Source of the DNA: CAG-877 sp963645945
GTDB lineage: Bacteria > Bacillota_I > Bacilli_A > RF39 > UBA660
Assembly: GCA_963645945.1 (NCBI GenBank)
Contig: CAVIUA010000011.1
Span: 1 to 45,790, forward strand
Direction: 5' to 3'
DNA: 45,790 bases
This document shows, one piece after another, positions 38,990 to 45,790 of the stretch. Made by a program: the position numbers and the translations under genes. Each line of letters begins with the position of its first letter. Within the stretch, counting starts at the first letter, position 1. The notes below the pieces were generated by a model. The model had not been told where the DNA came from. It worked only from the letters and a program-made list of their open reading frames with translations, and did no database searches.

Positions 38990-41900
38990 ATGCTACTATT
39001 TAGTACAAAAAACAATTCAAAAGAATTTGCCGAGTTGCAAGAATATAAGCATAATATTAATAAATTATTAAGTCTAGACAAATATATTTCAAAAAAGGAT
39101 TATATTAATTTTTATGATACAACAAAAGCACTTAATGAAAAAATGAATCTTATGGAAAAAGAGTCAGTTTTAGAATCTTGGTGTAAAAAGAATAAAACAA
39201 GTTATAAAGAACTTAAATCACTAATGAACTATTATGAAAATACCGAACAAATTGTATCAGCAAAGAATCAAGAATATATAGAAAGACATCTAATATCAGA
39301 AAAAGAATATTTAGATAATATATTAAAAAAAGATGATCCCAGTATTAATTTAGATAAAGAACAAAGAATTGCTGTTTTATCTGATGAAGATTACACCTTA
39401 ATAATAGCGGGAGCCGGAGCTGGAAAGACAACTACCATAGAAGCAAAAGTAAAATACTTAATAGATAAGCAAAAAATAGACCCAAATAAAATATTAATAG
39501 TTTCATTTACTAAAAAAGCCACAAAAGAGTTACAAGATAGATGTAAAAAATTAAATCTACCAGTAAACATTTCAACATTTCATTCTATTGCCAACACAAT
39601 AATTAATAAAGAACAAGAAATAAAATACTCTATTGCGACACCAGACTTTATGTTTACTTCTATTAAAAAATTTTTACTTAATAATGCTAATGATGAAATA
39701 TTTGTCAAAAAAGTACTTTTGTTTTTTGCCAGTTATTTAGAAGTACCAATATCAGAAGAAAATATCAATTTACTATTTAATAAACTAAATAAAGATGATT
39801 GTACAACACTACGTTCAGATATAGCCGATTCGTTACGAGAATTAAGTAAGAAACAGACCAAAAGTAAATATACAATACAAAATGAAAAAGTAAGAAGCAT
39901 AGAAGAATGTAAAATAGCCAATTATTTATTTATAAATGGTATAGATTATCAATATGAACCAGTATATAAATATGGATTCAATGATACAATAAAACCATAT
40001 TGTCCGGATTTTTTAATTAGACAATACAATAAAGAAATATATATAGAACATTTCGGAATTTCCGAAGATGGAATTAATAATAGATATACAGAAGAAGAAC
40101 TTCTTCAATACAAGAAACATATAAATGATAAAATAAGACTTCACAAACAACATGGTACCAAGCTAATATATACGTTTTCTAAATATAAAGACGGAAAAAG
40201 TATCATAACACATTTAAAAGAAGAACTAATAAAAGCTGGTATTTCCTTAGAACCAAAGAACGGTAAAGAAATATATAATGCAATATTAAAAAATGCTGAA
40301 GACAAGTATTTTAATAAGTTTATTCAACTAATATGTATATTTATATCTCGTTTTAAAACTAATAATTTTTCTTCATCTAAATTTGAAGAATGGAAAATAT
40401 CTTTAACTGATGAAAGAACAAAATTATTTGTAACAATTTGTCAACAATGTTATCTAGCTTATATGACAGCTTTAAAAAATACTAATAGTATTGATTTTGA
40501 GGATATGATAAACAATGCTACTAATGTATTAAATAAAATGATTGATGCAGGTATTAAACTACCATATGATTATATACTTATAGATGAATATCAAGATATT
40601 TCTCTTCAAAGATTTGACTTATGCGAAAAGTTATCAAAATGTTCTGATGCCAAGATAATAGCAGTAGGAGACGACTGGCAATCTATTTTTAAATTTTCTG
40701 GTGCTAAAATAGAATTATTTACTAAATTTGAAAAAATTATGAATTATGCAAATGTATTAAAAATAACAAATACTTACAGGAATTCCCAACAATTGATAGA
40801 TGTAGCCGGAAACTTTGTCATGTCAAATAATGAACAAATCCAGAAGAAACTAAAGTCAAATAAATCATTAGAAAATCCTATTGTATTAATGTCGTTTGAT
40901 GATTCCAATGAAAAAAATGAATACAATGAAGGACCAAGAAAACGCATGATGAATACTATCGAAAAGTCCCTTGATTTAATAGTAAAAGAAAAAGGAGAGA
41001 GACAAAAGGTTCTACTTATAGGAAGATATGGTTTTGAAGGATATCTCTTAGATCAATATACTGATAATTTTATGTATAATAATGGGACATTAAAGTCTAA
41101 AAAATATCCATTACTTCAAATAAACTATTTAACAGCGCATTCATCAAAAGGATTAGGATATGATAATGTCATAATTATAAATGCTAAAGATGCAATATTA
41201 GGATTTCCATCCAAAATAGTTGATGACCCGGTAATGAAATTGGTTATTAAAGATAATGAAGAGTATGAATTTGCCGAAGAAAGAAGATTATTTTATGTAG
41301 CTTTAACAAGAACTAAAAATAAAGTATATATAATTACTCCTAAATATAAGCCATCAAAATTTGTTTTAGAATTAAAGGAACAATCAAAAAATGTAATTAT
41401 TACTGGTGAAGAGTTAGAACCTAAAAAAGAGATAAATAATGTATTAAAATGTCCATACTGTGGCTACCCGTTACAACGTCGCACTAATCATAATTATAAA
41501 ATAAGAAGTAGAATTTGGATCTGTTCAAATGATCCTGAAGTATGCGGTTTTGTAACAAATGACTTGTCTGCTGGAAAACTTTCTATTTCAAAATGCCCTA
41601 AATGTACTGATGGATATTTAATAGTTAAAACAATAAAACATAAAAATGGTACTGAAAGTAAAATGCTAGGTTGTACAAACTATAAAGCAGATGGAACAGG
41701 ATGTTCTACTTATATGATGAGTTATAATTATACTCAAGATAAAGAAGAAGTAAACTTAAGATTTTATGATGAGAAAACTAATCTAAATGAAGTGACATTA
41801 TGTAATCATCAATATAAAGAATTGGTAAATGTGTTAATAGAAGTAATAAAAACATATCAAAATATGAAAGTGTCTCTTGGACCTAGAATGTTATTTTCAA

Positions 41901-42133
41901 TATTATCAGGTGAAATGACAAAAGCAATTCAAACGTTCAAAATGTATAAAAATAAAAATTTTGGCTATTTACAGCCTAACGATAAAAGAAAATTTTATAT
42001 GTTATTAAGAGCTATGAAAGAAGAAAAAATAATTCAAATAAATGAAGAAAATTATGGAAAAATAACAATGTTAAAAGAACAATTGAATGATAATGATTAT
42101 AAAATTATATATGCTAGTATGAAACTGGATTAA
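38990..42133 (+). CDS. UvrD/Rep-type SF1 helicase with nuclease-like insert and zinc ribbons
   Basis: The 1047-residue protein has SF1A helicase motifs: Walker A GAGAGKTT (141-148), SFTKKATKEL (Ia), DEYQD (532-536), GDDWQSIF (III), YRNSQQL (IV), TAHSSKGLGYDNVII (V) and RRLFYVALTRTK (VI). Between motifs Ia and II a restriction-endonuclease-like domain is inserted (Glu near 305, PDF with Asp340, Glu353 in YIEHFG). The C-terminal part has two topoisomerase-type zinc ribbons (C821-x2-C824 and C869-x2-C872 with later Cys) and a helical tail resembling an RQC or HRDC domain. I start at ATG 38990 after AAAGGGTG. It is a DNA repair or phage-defence enzyme; the setting favours defence. Confidence 0.88.
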   Translation: MLLFSTKNNSKEFAELQEYKHNINKLLSLDKYISKKDYINFYDTTKALNEKMNLMEKESVLESWCKKNKTSYKELKSLMNYYENTEQIVSAKNQEYIERHLISEKEYLDNILKKDDPSINLDKEQRIAVLSDEDYTLIIAGAGAGKTTTIEAKVKYLIDKQKIDPNKILIVSFTKKATKELQDRCKKLNLPVNISTFHSIANTIINKEQEIKYSIATPDFMFTSIKKFLLNNANDEIFVKKVLLFFASYLEVPISEENINLLFNKLNKDDCTTLRSDIADSLRELSKKQTKSKYTIQNEKVRSIEECKIANYLFINGIDYQYEPVYKYGFNDTIKPYCPDFLIRQYNKEIYIEHFGISEDGINNRYTEEELLQYKKHINDKIRLHKQHGTKLIYTFSKYKDGKSIITHLKEELIKAGISLEPKNGKEIYNAILKNAEDKYFNKFIQLICIFISRFKTNNFSSSKFEEWKISLTDERTKLFVTICQQCYLAYMTALKNTNSIDFEDMINNATNVLNKMIDAGIKLPYDYILIDEYQDISLQRFDLCEKLSKCSDAKIIAVGDDWQSIFKFSGAKIELFTKFEKIMNYANVLKITNTYRNSQQLIDVAGNFVMSNNEQIQKKLKSNKSLENPIVLMSFDDSNEKNEYNEGPRKRMMNTIEKSLDLIVKEKGERQKVLLIGRYGFEGYLLDQYTDNFMYNNGTLKSKKYPLLQINYLTAHSSKGLGYDNVIIINAKDAILGFPSKIVDDPVMKLVIKDNEEYEFAEERRLFYVALTRTKNKVYIITPKYKPSKFVLELKEQSKNVIITGEELEPKKEINNVLKCPYCGYPLQRRTNHNYKIRSRIWICSNDPEVCGFVTNDLSAGKLSISKCPKCTDGYLIVKTIKHKNGTESKMLGCTNYKADGTGCSTYMMSYNYTQDKEEVNLRFYDEKTNLNEVTLCNHQYKELVNVLIEVIKTYQNMKVSLGPRMLFSILSGEMTKAIQTFKMYKNKNFGYLQPNDKRKFYMLLRAMKEEKIIQINEENYGKITMLKEQLNDNDYKIIYASMKLD

Positions 42134-42184
42134 AAAGATTTAATTAGAATGTTGGTTTTATTGAGAGAAAGTAAAGGTGAGAAC

Positions 42185-42433
42185 ATGAAGGAACTTATAA
42201 ATAATGGTATTAAAGGATTTCAACTTGCGATAATATTGTTTGTAATAACCTTTATAGTTGTAGGAACAATATGTGCATGTAATGCCTATGGAGACACTTG
42301 GACTGTACAAAATGGTAAATATAAGGAGGTTTACAATAATAGAGAAGAATGTATTAAAACAAATCTTATGACTGGAACAACAAAAAAATGTGATGATAGT
42401 AAACAAGTAATTTATAAGAATGAAGATGAATAA
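42185..42433 (+). CDS. Small single-pass membrane protein, unknown
   Basis: This 82-residue protein has one membrane segment (about residues 10-32, FQLAIILFVITFIVVGTIC) and a polar 45-residue outer or lumenal part with two Cys (EEC and KKC) that could form a disulfide. I chose ATG 42185, 4 bp after AAAGGTGAG, over an upstream frame extension. No family is recognised. It is close behind the helicase gene (51 bp), perhaps on the same transcript. Confidence 0.6.
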   Translation: MKELINNGIKGFQLAIILFVITFIVVGTICACNAYGDTWTVQNGKYKEVYNNREECIKTNLMTGTTKKCDDSKQVIYKNEDE

Positions 42434-42492
42434 ATAAGAAAATTAATTGTTGATTAGTTATAAAAATTTAATGTTTTATAGGAACAAGGTAT

Positions 42493-42765
42493 ATGAAAAT
42501 GATTGATGAAATAAAAAATTATAGATAATAATATGTTTTTGAACAATATACAAGAATTGTAAATAAATATAAAAATTACGAAAAGATAACAAAGGTTAAG
42601 ATGCTAGTTGAAATATACAAAGTTTATGACAATCCAGATAATATTATTGATATTTGTACAACTAGAAAATTAAAATATTTAAAAATGGTATTAGATAACA
42701 AATATACTATGGATGATTTACTAGAAAATCCAGGAAAATATGAAATAAAATATTCTCATTTGTAG
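42493..42765 (+). pseudogene. Gene broken by two consecutive in-frame stops
   Basis: From ATG 42493 the frame reads MKMIDEIKNYR, then TAA TAA at 42526-42531, then stays open for a further 77 codons (YVFEQYTRIVNKYKNYEKI...) to a TAG at 42763-42765. The continuation has an ordinary protein-like composition and its own ATG at 42601. This looks like a small soluble-protein gene that has recently decayed; a functional remnant of 54 residues from 42601 cannot be excluded. I do not recognise the family. Confidence 0.5.
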
Positions 42766-42857
42766 TAAGCTAATTATTGTATGTTAATGTGAATTTGTTA
42801 AAAAACAAAAATGTAACAGTAGTTGTAAATATACATAAATTATCATAGGTGATAAAT

Positions 42858-43154
42858 ATGTATAATAGAGCTACTAAAAAAGTTGTTATTGATGCTGGTC
42901 ATGGTGGTGCTGATCCAGGAGCAGTATCTGGCAATTTAAAAGAAAAAGATTTGAATTTACAAGCTGCTCAGTATATGTATGATAGATTGAAAGAATTGGG
43001 TATACCAGCAACTTTAGTTAGAGATGCAGATGAAACATTAGATAGAAAAGAAAGAATAAATAGAATATTAAATGCCTACGGTAATAGTTCTGATGTAATA
43101 TTAATATCTAATCACATAAATGCAGCTGGTGCGACATTTCTAGGTTGTGATTAA
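42858..43154 (+). pseudogene. N-acetylmuramoyl-L-alanine amidase, truncated
   Basis: The 98-residue frame encodes the front half of an Amidase_3 domain: DAGHGGADPG with His15, Glu29 in KEKDLN and His86 in SNHINAAG, the three zinc ligands. It then ends abruptly after a foreign-looking GATFLGCD, losing the second half with the catalytic Glu seen in the intact amidase at 25.2 kb. It has no signal peptide. The start ATG follows AGGTG. It is most likely a non-functional remnant, perhaps of a phage lysin. Confidence 0.75.
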
Positions 43155-43171
43155 AACGGTTCTTTTCTAAG

Positions 43172-43195
43172 ATTATTATTTATATAAATAATAAT
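43172..43195. repeat. Perfect 24-bp AT-only palindrome
   Basis: Bases 43172-43195 read the same on both strands, starting ATTATTATTTAT and ending ATAAATAATAAT. It lies between the truncated amidase and the terminator at 43197. It might be part of an extended terminator, a protein site or a recombination scar. Confidence 0.7.
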
Positions 43196-43196
43196 G

Positions 43197-43222
43197 AGTT
43201 CAGTTTATATCTGAACTTTTTC
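43197..43222 (+). terminator. Intrinsic terminator after the truncated amidase
   Basis: AGTTCAG pairs with CTGAACT around TTTATAT, followed by T residues. Confidence 0.8.
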
Positions 43223-43298
43223 GTTGTATTTCAAAGTAAATTCACTTTTTTTATGGTACAATAACAATAGAAAATTTATAAATAGGAGGTAATAATTT

Positions 43299-43613
43299 AT
43301 GAAAGAATTAGAAGAGAAAATTGTAAAATTTGCAGAAGAGAGAGACTGGTTACAATTTAATACACCAGAAAATCTAGCAAAATCTATTTCCATTGAAGCA
43401 GGTGAGTTGCTTGAATGTTTTCAATGGAATAATAATTATGACAAAAATGAATTAAAAAATGAAATAGCAGATGTTATGAATTATTGTATCTTATTGTGCC
43501 ATCAAATTGAAGTGGATCCCAAAGAAATAATTTTAGAAAAAATGGATATAAGTGCCAAGAAGTATCCAGTAGAAAAATCTAAGGGAAAGAGTACAAAGTA
43601 CAACAAACTTTAA
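43299..43613 (+). CDS. MazG-like nucleotide pyrophosphohydrolase
   Basis: This 104-residue protein is a single all-helical NTP-PPase of the MazG/RS21-C6 type. The metal-binding E33-x2-E36 pattern (IEAGELLE) and E55-x2-D58 (EIADVMNY) are present, with a Trp after the first set (FQW). It should hydrolyse (d)NTPs to monophosphate and pyrophosphate in the cytoplasm. It precedes a nuclease-helicase gene by 98 bp on the same strand. Possible roles are pool cleaning or lowering nucleotide levels on phage infection; the second is inference from context. Confidence 0.9.
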   Translation: MKELEEKIVKFAEERDWLQFNTPENLAKSISIEAGELLECFQWNNNYDKNELKNEIADVMNYCILLCHQIEVDPKEIILEKMDISAKKYPVEKSKGKSTKYNKL

Positions 43614-43711
43614 TATAAAATTACGTTTTATATATGAATGATAAAGTAAGTACAATATCTTAAAAAAGTTATTATGAAAAATAATATGTATAATTATGGG
43701 AGTTGATTCAA

Positions 43712-45592
43712 ATGTTAGTATATGAAGGAATAAAATCAGGGTTTATTGATGATGTGGATTTAGGTATAATCGCTGATAAGATTAGAAATAAATATATTGA
43801 AGTTGTAAAAAAAAGACCTAGCACGCCAGAATTTAATTCATGGAAGAATTCTATGCAATACATGAGAGGTGTTTTAAGCGATAATGAAATACCAAGTAAT
43901 GCTGGTATAGCGATTGAATATAATATACCTCCAACGGGTTGTAGAATAGATTTTATGATGTCAGGTTACAATCAAAATAAATCTAATGTTGTTATTGTAG
44001 AATTAAAGCAATGGGATAAAGCAATTGAGGTAGACAAAATGGATGGTGTTTATAAAGTTAAAACATATATTGCTGGTGGAATGAGAGATGTTAATCACCC
44101 ATCATATCAAGCAATGACATATGCTAATTTAATAAAGGATTATAATGAAAATGTACAATTGAAAAAAATTAATGTAGTTCCCTGTGCATATTTGCATAAC
44201 TATTATTTTGAAGATGATGATACACTATTATCCAACGCATATAAAGAATATATTGATAAAGCACCTTTATTTGGACATAATGATGTTATCAATTTAAGAA
44301 ATTTTATAAAAAGATATATTGAATCGGGCGATAATGGTAATATTCTTTATGAAATTGATCATGGAAGAATCAGACCTTCTAAAATGTTACAAGATTCATT
44401 AAGAAATATGCTAAAAGGTAATAAAGAATTTTATATGATTGATAACCAAAAAATTGTATATGAGTATGCTTTAAGAAATGCCATTGATACTGTATCTGAA
44501 AATGATAAAAATGTAATGATAGTAAGAGGAGGACCAGGTACTGGAAAATCGGTTCTTGCAATTAATTTATTGGTTGAATTAAATAATAGAAACATGACAT
44601 GTTTTTACGTAACCAAAAATGCAGCTCCAAGAAATGTATATTCTTCGAAATTAAGAGGTGCTTTTACTCAAACTTATATTAATCATTTATTTCAGAGCTC
44701 AGGAAGTTTTGTAAACGAAGAAAGAAATAAATTGGACTGTTTGGTTGTAGATGAAGCACATAGATTAAACGCAAAATCTGGGATGTTTCAAAATAAAGGT
44801 GAAAATCAAATTAAAGAAATTATAAATGCCGCCAAATTTACAATATTTTTTATTGATGAAAATCAAAAAGTAACATTAAAAGATATTGGAAGTGAAGATT
44901 TAATAAGAAAATTTGCTAATGAACAAGGAGCTGGAATTTATACTTTTGATTTGGATAGCCAATTTAGATGCAATGGATCAGATGGGTATATTGCTTGGTT
45001 AGATAGGGTGCTAGATATCAAAGACACAGCAAATTTTGATATAGATGGTTTTGATTATGACTTTAGAGTTTTAGATAATCCAAATGAAGTAAGAAAATTG
45101 GTAGAAGAAAAAAATAACGAAAATAAATCTAGAATTGTTGCTGGCTATTGTTGGGATTGGATAAGTGATGGAAAAAACAATAGTGATATACATGATATAA
45201 AAATACCAGAGTATAATTTTGAAATGAGTTGGAATTTAGGCAACTCTTCTACATGGGCAATTGATCCAAAGTCGGTTAACGAGGCTGGATGTATTCATAC
45301 CTGTCAAGGGTTAGAATTTGATTATATTGGTGTAATTATAGGCGAAGATCTAAGATATGAAGCAGGTCATGTTGTTACTGATTATAGTAAAAGAGCAAAA
45401 ACTGACACTTCATTAAATGGTATTAAAAAGTTGGCAAAAGAGCAAGGGGAGAAAATGGCAAATAAAATTGCCGATTCTATTATAAAAAACACATATAGAA
45501 CATTAATGACTAGAGGAATGAAAGGATGTTATGTTTATTGTGTTGATAAAAATTTACAAGATTATTTAAAGAAAAACATAGGAAATAAATAA
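43712..45592 (+). CDS. PD-(D/E)XK nuclease fused to DUF2075 (Schlafen-like) helicase
   Basis: The 626-residue protein has an N-terminal nuclease-like domain with Asp80 (CRIDFMM) and E97-L98-K99 (VIVELKQW), the PD-(D/E)XK core. An SF1-like ATPase of the DUF2075 family follows: Walker A GGPGTGKS (273-280), Walker B VVDEAHRL (Asp347, Glu348), an Arg-containing LDSQFRCNGSDGYI motif and a late HTCQGLEFDYIGVIIG motif. Such fusions recur in defence islands. I prefer ATG 43712, 9 bp after GGGAG; the TTG at 43703 is too close to that site. The upstream MazG-like gene is the likely partner. Confidence 0.9.
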   Translation: MLVYEGIKSGFIDDVDLGIIADKIRNKYIEVVKKRPSTPEFNSWKNSMQYMRGVLSDNEIPSNAGIAIEYNIPPTGCRIDFMMSGYNQNKSNVVIVELKQWDKAIEVDKMDGVYKVKTYIAGGMRDVNHPSYQAMTYANLIKDYNENVQLKKINVVPCAYLHNYYFEDDDTLLSNAYKEYIDKAPLFGHNDVINLRNFIKRYIESGDNGNILYEIDHGRIRPSKMLQDSLRNMLKGNKEFYMIDNQKIVYEYALRNAIDTVSENDKNVMIVRGGPGTGKSVLAINLLVELNNRNMTCFYVTKNAAPRNVYSSKLRGAFTQTYINHLFQSSGSFVNEERNKLDCLVVDEAHRLNAKSGMFQNKGENQIKEIINAAKFTIFFIDENQKVTLKDIGSEDLIRKFANEQGAGIYTFDLDSQFRCNGSDGYIAWLDRVLDIKDTANFDIDGFDYDFRVLDNPNEVRKLVEEKNNENKSRIVAGYCWDWISDGKNNSDIHDIKIPEYNFEMSWNLGNSSTWAIDPKSVNEAGCIHTCQGLEFDYIGVIIGEDLRYEAGHVVTDYSKRAKTDTSLNGIKKLAKEQGEKMANKIADSIIKNTYRTLMTRGMKGCYVYCVDKNLQDYLKKNIGNK

Positions 45593-45701
45593 TTCAAAGA
45601 AAATAATTAAATTATCTGAAGTATTAAGGAAAAGGCGAATACGAAAAGATTAAAAAAATATAAAACAAAAGGTACTCTCATAAACTTAAATGAGGTGGCT
45701 T

Positions 45702-45790
45702 ATGTTTAATATAATAGAAACTTTCAAAGATGATACTCCTAATTTTAATGAACTGGTAATTAAATTTATTAAAAGTAAGGTAAATAGTGA
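45702..45790 (+). CDS. Start of an unknown gene, cut by the window edge
   Basis: An ATG at 45702 follows GAGGTGG by 5 bp and opens a frame running off the end (MFNIIETFKDDTPNFNELVI...). Only 29 codons are visible. The opening recalls AlbA_2/Schlafen-type ATP-binding proteins, often found in the same islands, but this is too little to decide. The 109 bp between it and the nuclease-helicase hold no gene that I can see. Confidence 0.45.
   Translation, partial: MFNIIETFKDDTPNFNELVIKFIKSKVNS

Overview
The window is a 45.8 kb stretch of an AT-rich Bacillota-type chromosome. The gene order of the ribosomal S10-spc-alpha super-operon, the ECF-truA-rplM-rpsI block, the Zn-type S14 and the EssC/EsaB genes all point to low-GC Gram-positives. 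TGA is used as a stop (for example at the end of map) and Trp is TGG, so the code is standard and not the Mycoplasma code. An uncultured gut lineage of Bacilli (Erysipelotrichia or RF39-like) is my inference, not something the sequence proves.

Layout. (1) 1-11.5 kb: ribosomal and core operon from the end of rplB through rplQ, with secY, adk, map, infA and rpoA inside; rpmD (L30) is missing between rpsE and rplO. (2) 11.5-17 kb: an SDR oxidoreductase, two degenerate ECF-type ATPases with no EcfT, truA, two unknown genes, then rplM-rpsI behind a hairpin leader. (3) 17-18.9 kb: a holin-like plus M23 endolysin-like pair and a ZIP metal transporter. (4) 18.9-25.9 kb: a surface region with an unknown protein, a membrane-anchored beta-helix protein, an XRE regulator, two InlB-repeat proteins (one with dockerin modules and a fresh 426-bp tandem duplication) and a secreted amidase. 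(5) 25.9-31.3 kb: a compact type VII secretion cluster (essC, esaB and two small helical proteins). (6) 31.3-35.6 kb: a SpoIID-like protein and a phospholipase C-like protein on the minus strand, then an Abi_2 HEPN protein overlapping an HtrA-like protease. (7) 35.6-38.2 kb: prs behind a leader with a small ORF and an intrinsic terminator, and a CofE-like ligase. (8) 38.2-39 kb: about 800 bp without a protein gene that seems to encode two divergent structured RNAs, each with its own promoter and terminator. (9) 39-45.8 kb: a defence-like region with a UvrD/Rep helicase carrying a nuclease-like insert, degraded genes, a MazG-like pyrophosphohydrolase and a PD-(D/E)XK nuclease-DUF2075 helicase.

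How it works together: the first 17 kb is housekeeping translation and membrane insertion; 17-36 kb concerns the cell surface, secretion and envelope; the right end looks like an accessory defence region next to a non-coding RNA island. Several intergenic gaps place the next gene's -35 box inside the previous gene's terminator hairpin. I saw no tRNA, rRNA, CRISPR array, insertion sequence or replication origin.
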